A stretch of DNA of 64,000 bases from Balneolaceae bacterium (GCA_009711805.1 VEMX01000035.1:34673-98672); one strand, 5' to 3'. Positions 1 through 9,284 are shown, numbered from the stretch's first letter. Numbers and translations are program-made. The notes: generated from the letters alone by a model not told the origin.

Positions 1-528
1 GATGTGAATACCGATGCCGGGGTAGACCGGATTGAAACATTAGCTTCCCGTATTCAAAACCTGAGAGGAGTAGATGAAGTGGAATATAATTCTGCCTTGC
101 TGAAAGTCCTGGAATCCAATCTAAGCGTCTTTACGTTGGTGGGGGGAGGCATAGGACTGCTCATACTGTTAGCGTCTGTTATTTTGGTCTACAACACCAT
201 CAGGCTTACTATTTATGCCAAACGTGATCTCATACGTGCTATGAAGCTGGTAGGTGCCACCAACCGGTTTATCCGGAGCCCTTTCATCATTGAAGGCATA
301 CTTCAGGGAGTATTGGCTGGATCAATGGCTATACTTTTTATCTTTTTGATATTTGAGTTCCTGGTACCCACCTATGTTCTTGATTTGGGTACCCTGGCCT
401 GGCCTTTTGGACGGTGGTATTTCCTGACTGGAGCAATGCTGTCTCTTGCTGTTTTACTGGGATGGTGGGGGAGCCGGTGGGCTGCACGCCGCTTTATAAA
501 GCAGACCTACATTTCTTCTTCCAGCTAA
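1..528 (+). CDS. ftsX: Cell division protein FtsX, C-terminal part (cut by window edge)
   Basis: FtsX is the membrane partner of the FtsE ATPase; the complex couples divisome assembly to activation of peptidoglycan hydrolases. The reading frame is open from the first base, so the 5' part lies outside the window. The visible part holds the end of the periplasmic domain and three membrane segments. A conserved cytoplasmic stretch after the first segment (NTIRLTIYAKRDLIRAMKLV) and the following GATNRFIRSPFIIEG are typical of FtsX. The gene is followed by the convergent Fur-family gene. Its usual partner ftsE is not adjacent but lies about 31 kb away, downstream of a methyltransferase gene. Confidence 0.9.
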   Translation, partial: DVNTDAGVDRIETLASRIQNLRGVDEVEYNSALLKVLESNLSVFTLVGGGIGLLILLASVILVYNTIRLTIYAKRDLIRAMKLVGATNRFIRSPFIIEGILQGVLAGSMAILFIFLIFEFLVPTYVLDLGTLAWPFGRWYFLTGAMLSLAVLLGWWGSRWAARRFIKQTYISSSS

Positions 529-594
529 AGAGAAAATGAAGATATATTGGCCGCTTTTGTGGTAGGTGAGGTGTGCAACTAAAGGAGAAATAAA

Positions 595-615
595 AAACAA
601 AGGCCTGCTTTGTTT
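595..615 (-). terminator. Intrinsic terminator of the Fur-family gene
   Basis: Read on the minus strand, an 8-bp stem AAACAAAG/CTTTGTTT with a 5-nt loop is followed by a T-rich run. It lies 13 nt past the stop codon of the Fur-family gene. The stem is A/T rich, so strength is uncertain. Confidence 0.5.
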
Positions 616-627
616 AATCAGGATTTC

Positions 628-1131
628 CTATTCCTTGATATCTACGATCTTACTTCCGTCTTTTTTGCGAAGCTCACAAGCTTCTTTGTCGCGGCAGGAT
701 CCAAAAAAGTGGAGCGAGTGCCCCTTGATATCCATACCATGGATTTTTGAGAGCATCTCCTGAATTTCACCAACCCGGGGGTCACAGAATTCCAGTACAG
801 TTCCACATTCCTGGCAGATAATGTGATCGTGCTGCTGGTATGCATAAGCTCGTTCATAATAGTACTGGCTTTTCCCAAATTGCTGCCGCTGCACCAATCC
901 ACATTCAACCAACAGGTCGAGTGTGTTGTAAACAGTTGCGCGGGAAACTCTTGTGCCAGCTTCTTTAAGCCGAAAAAAAATGTCGTCGGCATCAAAATGC
1001 CCATCGGCTGTATAAATCTCTTCCAGCACCATAAAACGCTCTGGCGTTTGGCGCTGATTCCGTTCTTTTAAATAAGAACGAAAAATTTCTTTCACTAAAT
1101 TAACGGTATCTTCGTGTGCAGGATGTGCCAT
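628..1131 (-). CDS. Fur-family metal/peroxide-responsive transcriptional repressor
   Basis: A 167-residue member of the Fur/PerR/Zur family, cytoplasmic DNA-binding repressors that use a metal corepressor. The N-terminal winged helix contains the recognition helix region VSRATVYNTLDLL (about residues 62-74). The dimerisation domain has HDHIICQEC, with a CxxC pair at Cys106/Cys109. A second pair, Cys146 and Cys152, completes the usual structural zinc site. The sequence does not decide between Fur and PerR; the N-terminal region RQTPERFMVLEEIY is compatible with both. It is transcribed divergently from the acyl-CoA synthetase, and a palindrome in the shared intergenic region is a candidate operator. 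Confidence 0.92.
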   Translation of the reverse strand: MAHPAHEDTVNLVKEIFRSYLKERNQRQTPERFMVLEEIYTADGHFDADDIFFRLKEAGTRVSRATVYNTLDLLVECGLVQRQQFGKSQYYYERAYAYQQHDHIICQECGTVLEFCDPRVGEIQEMLSKIHGMDIKGHSLHFFGSCRDKEACELRKKDGSKIVDIKE

Positions 1132-1203
1132 ATATCTGATTATTTGAACACTTTAATATAAGGGAAGTTGACTTGTATATGAAACACGTGTATTTGATTT
1201 CAA

Positions 1204-1216
1204 GAATATTATATTC
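1204..1216. promoter_or_regulatory. Candidate Fur/PerR-type operator
   Basis: A perfect 13-bp palindrome, GAATATTATATTC, lies in the 118-bp gap between the divergent Fur-family and acyl-CoA synthetase genes. Its A/T-rich 6-1-6 symmetry resembles known Fur/PerR boxes (7-1-7 consensus TTATAATnATTATAA) but is shorter. A second short palindrome, ACACGTGT, lies just upstream near 1185. The functional assignment is inference. Confidence 0.3.
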
Positions 1217-1249
1217 CAGCAGAGTAAATATGGATCAAAATAGTTAACT

Positions 1250-3130
1250 ATGCCAACAGTTGTACCATTTGAAACACTTACCGAGCTTTTTAAGAATATA
1301 GCTCACAAGTATCAGGGAAAACAAAAAGCCGCTTTCCATTACAAGCCTTCTCCGGATGTAGAGTATACTCCTATTTATTGGGACCAGGTGATAGACGATG
1401 TGTACTCAATAGCTGCTTACCTTATGGAAAAGGGGATTGAACGCGGTGATCGGGTTGGCATTCTGAGTGAAAACAGATACGAATGGGCCGCCGTTGATTT
1501 GGCTATACAGCTTATCGGCGGGATTAATGTGTCTCTGTATACCACTTTGCCGCCGGGACAATGTGAATATATTCTGCAGGATTCGGGAGCAAAATTGTTT
1601 TTTGTATCCACTACTATTCAGCTTAAAAAAGCTGTACAGGTTTTTGACAACTGTGATGAACTGGAAGAAGTGATTGCGTTCGACAGGCCAAGACTGGAAG
1701 AACTGCTTGATAATAACTATGTGAGAATGTTTGATGAGATACTTACAGAAGGGGGTAAACATCAGGAGGAAGACCGGGAGCAAATTAAAAAACAGAGCCT
1801 GACGGTAAAACCCGAAGAAGTTGCTACCCTGATTTATACTTCGGGAACAACCGGAAAGCCCAAAGGAGCTATGCTTACTCACCATAATATTGTTAGTAAT
1901 GTAAAAGCTGCCACTCAACATATTTACTGGGATGAAAATGACCGGCTGCTTTCCTTCTTACCACTGTGCCATTCTTTTGAACGAACGGCCGGCTATTATG
2001 CCATGATATCCAGCGGAGTGGAGGTATACTATGCCGAGAGTGTAGATACCGTTTCAAAGAATATGCCGGAAGCAAAACCCACTATTATGATTAGCGTTCC
2101 CCGGTTATTTGAGAAGATGTATAACCTGATTGTAAAAAGTGTAGAAGAAGGAAGTGACACTAAGAAGGCTATTTTTGATTGGGCCGTGGAAACCGGACGG
2201 AAATACGCCGGAGGTAAGCGTGGACTGATTAGCCTGCAAAAGAAAATAGCGGATAAACTTGTATTTGATAAACTGAAGCAGCGTACGGGTGGGCATGTAC
2301 GTCTGTTCGTGTCGGGCGGGGCTGCACTTCCTCCCGAAATTGATACTTTTTTTAAATGTGCTGGAATGAGCATTCTACAGGGTTATGGACTCACAGAAAC
2401 CTCTCCTGTAATGGCAGCTAATCAACCCGGCAAGGAAAAAGTGGGAGCTGTGGGAACGGTGATTCCCGGAGTAACCGTAGGCATACAAAGCCTGGAAAAT
2501 GGAGAAGTGCTGGCCCAGTTAAGTGGAGAGGATTATCCTTCAGATACATCTTGTGAGGCTGGGGAGATTCTCTGTAAAGGTCCAAATGTGATGAAAGGAT
2601 ATTGGAATAATGAAAAAGCCACCCGTGAAATGATAGACGGTGATGGCTGGCTGCATACCGGAGATGTCGGTAGGTTTGACGAAGGTTATCTCAAAATTAC
2701 AGATCGTATTAAACATATGATTGTAAATGCAGGCGGCAAGAATATTTATCCCGGTCCTATTGAAGATCTTTTCAAAACCAGCAAATGGATAGACCAGATT
2801 GTGGTGGTAGGAGAGGCCCAAAATTATATGGCGGCTATCATTGTTCCGGATTTTGAAGTGATTGAACAATATGCCCGCGGGGAAGGGGAAGAATTTTCTT
2901 CCAATGAAGATTTAATTGAATTGGATGTTGTGAAGGAAGTCTACCAAAAAGAAATACGTGGCTTTTCCAGAGATTTGGCTTCTCACGAGAAAATCCGGGA
3001 TTTCAGGCTGGTCCCCAACGAGTTTACGGTAGAAACTGGAGAAATTACGCCTACCCTGAAAGTGAAGCGGCGAGTAATCGCAGATAAATACGGACACTTG
3101 ATTGAAGATATATTCAAGGATGATAATTAG
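1250..3130 (+). CDS. Long-chain fatty-acid--CoA ligase (AMP-binding)
   Basis: A 626-residue adenylate-forming enzyme that activates fatty acids with ATP and CoA for beta-oxidation or lipid synthesis. The AMP-binding P-loop signature TLIYTSGTTGKPKGAM is at residues 193-208. Further hallmarks are LQGYGLTETSPVMA and GWLHTGDVGRFDEGYLKITD, followed by a lysine-containing C-terminal domain. Length and the long GGHVRLFVSGGAALPPEI region match the long-chain (FadD15/AFR) group rather than acetyl-CoA synthetase. It stands alone with its own upstream region, facing away from the Fur-family gene. Exact chain-length preference cannot be read from sequence. Confidence 0.93.
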   Translation: MPTVVPFETLTELFKNIAHKYQGKQKAAFHYKPSPDVEYTPIYWDQVIDDVYSIAAYLMEKGIERGDRVGILSENRYEWAAVDLAIQLIGGINVSLYTTLPPGQCEYILQDSGAKLFFVSTTIQLKKAVQVFDNCDELEEVIAFDRPRLEELLDNNYVRMFDEILTEGGKHQEEDREQIKKQSLTVKPEEVATLIYTSGTTGKPKGAMLTHHNIVSNVKAATQHIYWDENDRLLSFLPLCHSFERTAGYYAMISSGVEVYYAESVDTVSKNMPEAKPTIMISVPRLFEKMYNLIVKSVEEGSDTKKAIFDWAVETGRKYAGGKRGLISLQKKIADKLVFDKLKQRTGGHVRLFVSGGAALPPEIDTFFKCAGMSILQGYGLTETSPVMAANQPGKEKVGAVGTVIPGVTVGIQSLENGEVLAQLSGEDYPSDTSCEAGEILCKGPNVMKGYWNNEKATREMIDGDGWLHTGDVGRFDEGYLKITDRIKHMIVNAGGKNIYPGPIEDLFKTSKWIDQIVVVGEAQNYMAAIIVPDFEVIEQYARGEGEEFSSNEDLIELDVVKEVYQKEIRGFSRDLASHEKIRDFRLVPNEFTVETGEITPTLKVKRRVIADKYGHLIEDIFKDDN

Positions 3131-3200
3131 TGAATAAAGGTGATTCCAATTATATCAACAGTGTTCGTAACGATCCATAAATCCATTAAAATTTTTCTAC

Positions 3201-4190
3201 ATGTCTTTGAAGCATGACCTGCTCATCCTGGGTTCTCAGAATGCAAAAACCGAAGACCAAAAACTTTCGCGTTCTGAAGTAAAACCGGTCCAGGTATTAA
3301 CCAAGGCCGGGCAGCTGAAGCCAATTCATTTTTTTAACGGATGGGGGGAAGTGGGAGTTAGTTCTATTGCCTGGCATTCACGCTATAAAGATGAGCTTTT
3401 CGTATCTGTGAATGATGAAATTCGCCGCCTGAATATATACACAAGGAATTACCAGGTGCTCCTTTTGGAATCTATAGGGGATATTCATGATATCTGCTTC
3501 ATTGATGGCCTGCTGTGGATCTCGAATACCGAGTATGATGAGGCCATTGCTTATGACCCGAGAAAAGAGGAAGAGGTTCGCCGCATCTCCCTGGACTCTT
3601 TTCGCATGGAACCGGAGGGCTTGGATGAGAACGAAGAGTATGAGAAAGTAAAAGATCGCTTTCACTGTAATCAGGTTTTTAAAAATTATGATGGTGATTT
3701 GTGCGTGCTTATCCATTCCATTAGTGGTTGGCAATTTTACCGGGTTATTTTCGAGATGTTGGTTAAGAAACAGGGAGATGGCGGAGTAATTAACCTGGAT
3801 ACAGGTGAGGTAAAACAGCTTCGGTTGCAGAGTCCGCATTCGGTGCGTCTGGTTAATAACGAATACTGGGTTCAGGATAGCGGGGATTTGTCGACCAAAA
3901 TATACAGCCGAAGTTGGGAGCATATCGATACAATTAAAACCGGGGGCTTTGGCCGTGGCTACGACTGTGACGAAGGGGAGGATATAGCCTATACCGGTTT
4001 ATCTGCTACCCGGAAACGGTACCTTAAAATCATTCCAACGTTAGATCATTTGGCAAACCGCATTTTTGTGTCTGAGATAAAATCCCGCAAAAAAATAGAT
4101 GAAATTCCACTTTTACATATAGAACAAGTCGACAATGTGCATATACTTGATGAACAACTTCGACATGCTCTCAATTGCCTGTCTGATTAA
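3201..4190 (+). CDS. Propeller-like protein of unknown function (TIGR03032-like)
   Basis: A 329-residue protein with no signal peptide or membrane segment. Short repeating blades are visible (SSIAWHSRYKDELFVSVNDEI, then GDIHDICFIDGLLWISNTEY, then SPHSVRLVNNEYWVQDSGD). That order, and the 'PHS..... WV.DSG' motif, resemble the DUF4915/TIGR03032 group of predicted beta-propellers. Function is unknown. It follows the acyl-CoA synthetase by 70 nt on the same strand and is convergent with the glycosyltransferase. The family link is by pattern only and was not tested by search. Confidence 0.55.
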   Translation: MSLKHDLLILGSQNAKTEDQKLSRSEVKPVQVLTKAGQLKPIHFFNGWGEVGVSSIAWHSRYKDELFVSVNDEIRRLNIYTRNYQVLLLESIGDIHDICFIDGLLWISNTEYDEAIAYDPRKEEEVRRISLDSFRMEPEGLDENEEYEKVKDRFHCNQVFKNYDGDLCVLIHSISGWQFYRVIFEMLVKKQGDGGVINLDTGEVKQLRLQSPHSVRLVNNEYWVQDSGDLSTKIYSRSWEHIDTIKTGGFGRGYDCDEGEDIAYTGLSATRKRYLKIIPTLDHLANRIFVSEIKSRKKIDEIPLLHIEQVDNVHILDEQLRHALNCLSD

Positions 4191-4238
4191 TCAAAGAATT
4201 CCTCTCCGGCTTTGCCTCGGGGTGGTTTATTGATAAGA

Positions 4239-5258
4239 TCAGGGCATTAATTCCTGAAAAGTTTTTCTGCTTCTGAGAAAATAACGGAATACAACATTTG
4301 TGTTGACCATGGTTTCAGGGTTGCCATCTTGTGTTCTGTTTTTTAAGAGTTGTTTCCTCTTTTTGTGAATAGATGGCAGGTGTTTAAGGAAAAACATATG
4401 TGCCTTAAAGATGGCCTTATATTCTCCTGTATTCGTAGAAATCAGAGCTTTTTTGGCCGCAATAATATCAAGAGCAAAACGAACCGGAAAGCGGGTAAAG
4501 AGACTGGAGGTAGAATAGTTTTTCCATAACATTGCCAGGCTGTTTCTGAAATTATAGTAGACTTTGCGGGGATCTCCCATGGCCAGAGACCCGCCTCCAA
4601 GATGATATACTACACTCTCCGGGGCATATGAAATGGTATATCCCAAATTTTGTATGCGCCAGCATAAGTCAATTTCTTCCATGTGGAATTCGAAATCTTC
4701 ATCGAACCCCCCGGTTTCTATAAAAAGGTTTTTTCGGATAGCCAGAGCGGCACCACTGGCCCAAAAGATATCTATCGAAGTGTCATATTGTCCGTGATCT
4801 TTTTCCAGGGTGTCAAACATTCTTCCCCGGCAAAAAGTATATCCGTATTTATCTATGAAACCGCCGGCGGCCCCTGCATATTCAAAAAACTCTGGTTCAT
4901 TGTAGGCCCTCATTTTGGGTTGTACGGCAGCTACCTGCTCATCTTCAAAAGCTTTATTAATACCATGCAGCCAGTTTGGGGTTACTTCAACGTCATTATT
5001 GAGAAAAAGAAGGATCTCTTTTTCAGTAAAGGGAACGGCTTTGTTATTTCCTCCGCAATAACCGTAATTCTGATCCAAAGCCGCAATTTTTATATTAGGA
5101 TAATTTTTTTTCACCCACTTTTTTGTACCATCCGAAGAAGCATTATCTGCAATTATTATTTCGTAGTTTGGATAATCGGTAGCTGCAACAGAAGGAAGGA
5201 ATTTCTTAAGGTGATGAAGCCCGTTCCAGGTAACAATAATGATGCTGAATCCCTTCAA
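4239..5258 (-). CDS. Family 2 glycosyltransferase
   Basis: A 339-residue GT-A fold glycosyltransferase that probably adds a sugar in cell-surface polysaccharide synthesis. It opens with SIIIVTWNG, has the nucleotide-binding DNASSDGT (residues 38-45), and an LFLNNDVEV motif where the NND takes the place of the metal-binding DxD. A later HMEEIDLCWR segment is typical of rhamnosyltransferase-like GT2 enzymes. The C-terminal third is basic and helical without clear membrane spans. No other polysaccharide genes are nearby, so donor and acceptor are unknown. Confidence 0.88.
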   Translation of the reverse strand: MKGFSIIIVTWNGLHHLKKFLPSVAATDYPNYEIIIADNASSDGTKKWVKKNYPNIKIAALDQNYGYCGGNNKAVPFTEKEILLFLNNDVEVTPNWLHGINKAFEDEQVAAVQPKMRAYNEPEFFEYAGAAGGFIDKYGYTFCRGRMFDTLEKDHGQYDTSIDIFWASGAALAIRKNLFIETGGFDEDFEFHMEEIDLCWRIQNLGYTISYAPESVVYHLGGGSLAMGDPRKVYYNFRNSLAMLWKNYSTSSLFTRFPVRFALDIIAAKKALISTNTGEYKAIFKAHMFFLKHLPSIHKKRKQLLKNRTQDGNPETMVNTNVVFRYFLRSRKTFQELMP

Positions 5259-5373
5259 TGAAATTATATTTGAATTAAGTATGGTTATTAGACAAAATTA
5301 AATGGAAGAACGTTAGAAAAAGTGGTTACTTCCAAGCTTTGTGACATTATTCAGTAAGGATGATACAAAAAGT

Positions 5374-5886
5374 ATGATCAAAATAGGGTTAATTTCCGAT
5401 ACACATAATTATCTGGATCCACAGGTCTCGGAGTATTTCGCTGACAGAGATGAAATATGGCATGCCGGGGATTTCGGAACCATTGCTATAGCAGAAGAAC
5501 TGGAGCAGATAGCACCGGTGTTGGGAGTGTATGGAAATATAGACGGACAGGATATTCGCCAAACTTACCCGCTGCATCAGCGCTTTGAGCGAGAGGGATT
5601 GGATATTTGGATGACCCATATTGGTGGAATTCCCGGCAGGTATTGCATTCCAATTCGGGAAGAAATGGAGGAAAATACTCCCGAACTTTTTATCTGCGGC
5701 CACTCACATATTCTCAAGATTGCACGGGATCAGAAAATGGACAAAATGTTGTATATGAATCCCGGTGCGGCCGGCAAACAGGGCTTCCAGGTATATCGTA
5801 CTATTGTACGTTTCGAAATTGACCAGGGGAAATTACATAACGTAGAAGTTATAAATCTTGGGATTACAGGTGAGAATAAGGAGTAA
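5374..5886 (+). CDS. Metallophosphoesterase, YfcE/MJ0936 type
   Basis: A 170-residue calcineurin-like phosphoesterase. Metal ligands are visible in order: GLISDTHN, WHAGDFG, VYGNID (GNxD/E type), MTHIGGIPG and CGHSHI. The MJ0936/YfcE family hydrolyses phosphodiesters in vitro; the natural substrate is unclear. I place the start at the ATG directly before IKIGLISDTHN, since a GTG 33 nt further upstream would add 11 residues with no family counterpart. The stop codon is immediately followed by the stop of the convergent crtI gene, with no spacer. Confidence 0.88.
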   Translation: MIKIGLISDTHNYLDPQVSEYFADRDEIWHAGDFGTIAIAEELEQIAPVLGVYGNIDGQDIRQTYPLHQRFEREGLDIWMTHIGGIPGRYCIPIREEMEENTPELFICGHSHILKIARDQKMDKMLYMNPGAAGKQGFQVYRTIVRFEIDQGKLHNVEVINLGITGENKE

Positions 5887-7356
5887 TTATTCGTATCGTT
5901 CAATAAGAGATGCTGCATTGAAAGCCGATTGAATAACCAGTGGGATGCCTCCTCCCGGATGTGTTGACCCTCCAACAAAATAAAGCCCCTTAATCTCTCT
6001 CGATTTATTTCTGGGACGCACAAAAGCCGAAAAGGTACTATTCGATGAAGTCCCGTAAATACTCCCTTTATTCGATCGGTATTTGTGATAGAAATCCTTT
6101 GGACTAATGCTGTCTCTGAATATGATATGATTTGACAGATCATCCAGTCCTCTTTTTTCCAATTCTTCTATCACTTTATCCCCGTATTGATGCTTTTGCT
6201 GGTCCCAGTGATGATGTTCAATGAGATAAGGTGCATTCACCAGAATGAAGAGATTTGAGTGTCCCTGAGGTGCATGTCCCTTATCCGTATGGGAGGTATT
6301 GGCAACATAAATAGTCGGATCGTCTGGCATTACCTTTTCTTGAAATATCTGACGGAACTCCTCCTCGTAGTTACCAGAGAAAAAGATATTGTGATGGTTC
6401 AGTTGTTGGTAGCGGGTGTCAACTCCCAATAACAGTACAAATCCTGAAGAGGAGGGTTCGGCAGCTTCTGCTTTTCTGTGTTGTTTTCTGCTGATGGAAT
6501 CGGGTGGCAGCATGTGCCGGACGGTTTCTGAAAAATCACTGTTGGCAATTACCAGATCTGCATCCAAAGGGGTACCGTTCACTATTACACCTTCAACTTC
6601 ATCATTATCAATTCGGATTTTATCAACCTTGCTGTTGAATTTAAATTCTACTCCGGATCTCTTCGCCAGTTCATGCAAACACTCCGTTATTTTATATAAT
6701 CCTCCTTTTACATAATAGCCCCCCTGGTTGATTTCAACGTGGGGAATTACATTCAACGTAGCTGGTGCCAGGTAGGGAGACGAACCGTTGTAGGTTGTAA
6801 AGCGTTTAAAAAACTTCCGTAGATATGAGGAAGAAAAATACTGATCAACTTTGTTGCTTACGGTTGCAAAGGCATCAATCCCAAAGAAATCCCAAAGGTT
6901 GAGGTTCCCAAAATCTTTTAAGCTATAAAGTGGGTTAAAGATAAAAGCATCCGCAGTTTTGTTATACAGTGATTCAGCATAATCCAGGAATTTGATGTAT
7001 GCTTCGGCATCTTCCGGGGCTATTCGGTTAATTTCTTTGAGGGCTTGTTCTCTGTTGATGTAACTATTGAATACGGTACCATCGGGATAAAAGTACTTGC
7101 ATAAGGGATCCGGTTCTATAAGTTTGAGGTGTTCTTCAACTTCTTCCCCGCATTGCTGGAATAATTGTTTGAGGATGAAGGGCATGGTAAGCAAGCTGGG
7201 CCCGGTATCGAAGCGATAGCCCTTTTCGCTCATCAGGTTCATCTTTCCGCCAGGCTGTTTGTTTTGTTCGATAAGTTGTACCTGGTGCCCCTTGTTGGCC
7301 ATTATACAGGCTGCCGACAAGCCGCCGATTCCAGCACCAATTACAATAACTCGCAT
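5887..7356 (-). CDS. crtI: Phytoene desaturase / carotenoid oxidoreductase
   Basis: A FAD-dependent CrtI-type enzyme of about 489 residues that introduces double bonds into phytoene (or a related C30 precursor). The N-terminus is a dinucleotide-binding motif, VIVIGAGIGGLSAACIMA, followed by E..KQPGGKMN. The C-terminus has GLYFVGGSTHPGGGIPLVI, the family signature. I take the ATG before RVIVIGAGIGG as start: it leaves a 14-nt gap to the HAD gene, while a start 72 nt upstream would overlap that gene. It is last in a four-gene leftward operon. The phytoene synthase gene crtB lies about 45 kb away. Confidence 0.9.
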   Translation of the reverse strand: MRVIVIGAGIGGLSAACIMANKGHQVQLIEQNKQPGGKMNLMSEKGYRFDTGPSLLTMPFILKQLFQQCGEEVEEHLKLIEPDPLCKYFYPDGTVFNSYINREQALKEINRIAPEDAEAYIKFLDYAESLYNKTADAFIFNPLYSLKDFGNLNLWDFFGIDAFATVSNKVDQYFSSSYLRKFFKRFTTYNGSSPYLAPATLNVIPHVEINQGGYYVKGGLYKITECLHELAKRSGVEFKFNSKVDKIRIDNDEVEGVIVNGTPLDADLVIANSDFSETVRHMLPPDSISRKQHRKAEAAEPSSSGFVLLLGVDTRYQQLNHHNIFFSGNYEEEFRQIFQEKVMPDDPTIYVANTSHTDKGHAPQGHSNLFILVNAPYLIEHHHWDQQKHQYGDKVIEELEKRGLDDLSNHIIFRDSISPKDFYHKYRSNKGSIYGTSSNSTFSAFVRPRNKSREIKGLYFVGGSTHPGGGIPLVIQSAFNAASLIERYE

Positions 7357-7370
7357 ACACAGTACCTGGG

Positions 7371-8216
7371 TTAGGTTACAATAGATTCGCTGATATAATC
7401 CGGAATAATACCCGTAGAATTGATCCAAAGGTCTGTTTTCTCGCGGCGGGTATTTCCGGAAAGGACCAGCATGGTTTTTAAACCAAACTTATTGCCGCCA
7501 AGGATATCGGTTGTCAGGGTATCGCCAACCATTAGGATTTCGTCGCGTTTGTATGATCCGGACTCATTAATATGGTCAAAGGCGTATACAAACATTTGCG
7601 AGTCGGGTTTACCAAAGTGGATGAATTTTCGTTTCAGCATATCTTCTACCAGCTTTGCCAGGGCCCCGGTAGCTATAGAAACATCACTTTTTGAAACCGG
7701 GTAGTATCGATCTGAGTTGGCTACGATAACCGGCATATTTTTTCTTCTGAGAAGGTTCACCGTCTTATTGAGGTCATCATTCCAGTTAAAGCCTTCATCA
7801 TCCAGAAACACAAAGGCAGAAATATCATCAACATCCTCAAGATCAATTTCCCGGACGGGAATATGCTCGAGTCCTGATTCGAGGATATAATCAGCGGAAT
7901 TATCAGTGCCAAGGTACGCGATTTTGCCATCCTTGATTTTGAGATCCAGAAACTGTTTAGCCAGCATTCCGGAGGTGATAATCTCTTCTTTATCTAAACC
8001 GTGGAGCCCCAGCTTCTCGAAAACCATAACCTGCTGTTCTCTGCTGCGGGAAGCATCATTGGTTAGCACCCGGAGGGTAAGACCTTGTTCCCGAATAAAA
8101 TGAAGGGTTTCATTCACCCCTTCAATTAAGCCGTTGTGATTTTTTAATACTCCATAGGAATCCAGAAATACAACGTTAAACTGTTTTACGATGGTGGAAA
8201 AATTGCTTTCGATCAT
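7371..8216 (-). CDS. HAD-superfamily class IIA hydrolase
   Basis: A 281-residue HAD-IIA (NagD-like, TIGR01459-like) phosphatase. Motif I is VFLDSYGVL, with nucleophile Asp19; the usual second Asp at position +2 is Tyr21. Motif II is LRVLTNDASRS, and motif IV is LMVGDTLTTDILGG. The cap domain falls between motifs II and III as in class IIA. It sits 12 nt downstream of the APH-like kinase gene and 14 nt upstream of crtI, so all are probably co-transcribed. A role as the phosphatase paired with the upstream kinase is inference. Confidence 0.85.
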   Translation of the reverse strand: MIESNFSTIVKQFNVVFLDSYGVLKNHNGLIEGVNETLHFIREQGLTLRVLTNDASRSREQQVMVFEKLGLHGLDKEEIITSGMLAKQFLDLKIKDGKIAYLGTDNSADYILESGLEHIPVREIDLEDVDDISAFVFLDDEGFNWNDDLNKTVNLLRRKNMPVIVANSDRYYPVSKSDVSIATGALAKLVEDMLKRKFIHFGKPDSQMFVYAFDHINESGSYKRDEILMVGDTLTTDILGGNKFGLKTMLVLSGNTRREKTDLWINSTGIIPDYISESIVT

Positions 8217-8228
8217 GAATACTAATCA

Positions 8229-9272
8229 TCAGAGGTTAAGAGCCTGAAGCAGTGGCTCGGCATTGAATTTGTCGTCAATTGAGGGTAAATGCATTTCATA
8301 TGCTTCCTGTTGTAGCTTAATGGCAAATATTTCGTGGAAAAAATACCGCCCGTATTTGATTACATAATTCAGAATAAAAAAGCGATACACTTCTTGCAGG
8401 AAAAGCACTTCAGTTTTTGTAAGAGGGAATTCTTTATGATAGGCCTTCAGAAAAAGAATAAACCGGTCTTCCATAAGCGGATCTATATTGTAGGTGAAAA
8501 TAGTTTTATCGCCTACCGAGGAAACCACACGGCTTAAGAAATAGAAATCCATGGTCCTTGAACTCATCCGGAACCAGTCGTAATCCCAGCGGGAGTACAA
8601 GCTGAAATCTTCGGTTACTGTGAAGTTGCCAATGTTCCAATCTACGAAAACAGGGATGACCTCAAGATCCCAGGCATTAATGGCATGTGTATTTTCTTTA
8701 AATCTTCGGCACTGTTCTTTGATAAGATCCAGATGCATTCGGTATTCATGCCGGCCATGGTCGGTTTCAAGCTGTTCCAGCAGATCGTCAATATCAACTT
8801 CCATGGTTTTGGAGGAAGGGGGCAGCGTATTGCGAATACCGTAACAGGCTTTATGGAAACGGGCAAATTCGGTACCCAGTCGTTTAATTTGCTCTTCATT
8901 TAACCTTCGCGGGAGCCTGTTTTTATTTTCAACCGGACGATAAAACACAACCCAGGCATCAATAATCTCCGACTCGTAGCGGTATACAAACAGGTTGTTT
9001 CCTTTCATAAGCGAACACGCCAAAAAGTTCTCATAGGGAGAGGGAAGGTTATTCGACATGGAATTTATGATGGCATGATCTTCCACAAAATGTTCAAATT
9101 TACCAAAGTAGGAGAGTTTGGCAATGATGGAATTACCAGTCGTGAATGTAATCCGGTACACATGATTGGTGGATACTTTGGCGCTGATGTCGGTAATATT
9201 GGCAATATCCCTGGAGCTGTCGTAGGCATTCCAGGCTTCGGTTACAATCTCATTAAAATCAATTAAGGTCAT
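8229..9272 (-). CDS. APH-like small-molecule phosphotransferase
   Basis: A 347-residue protein of the aminoglycoside phosphotransferase/choline-kinase fold. A lysine in IIAKLSYFG (Lys52) fits the ATP-binding Lys. The catalytic loop is VFVDWNIGNFTV, with Asp211 as probable base and Asn216 as metal ligand; the usual His before it is missing. RWDYDWFR (Asp230/Asp232) fits the metal-binding Asp motif. Residues 240-300 form helices as in this fold. It is the middle gene of the GS-like/kinase/HAD operon with 12-nt gaps either side. Its genomic context suggests a metabolic kinase rather than antibiotic resistance; substrate unknown. Confidence 0.75.
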   Translation of the reverse strand: MTLIDFNEIVTEAWNAYDSSRDIANITDISAKVSTNHVYRITFTTGNSIIAKLSYFGKFEHFVEDHAIINSMSNNLPSPYENFLACSLMKGNNLFVYRYESEIIDAWVVFYRPVENKNRLPRRLNEEQIKRLGTEFARFHKACYGIRNTLPPSSKTMEVDIDDLLEQLETDHGRHEYRMHLDLIKEQCRRFKENTHAINAWDLEVIPVFVDWNIGNFTVTEDFSLYSRWDYDWFRMSSRTMDFYFLSRVVSSVGDKTIFTYNIDPLMEDRFILFLKAYHKEFPLTKTEVLFLQEVYRFFILNYVIKYGRYFFHEIFAIKLQQEAYEMHLPSIDDKFNAEPLLQALNL

Positions 9273-9284
9273 ATAGACGTCTGA

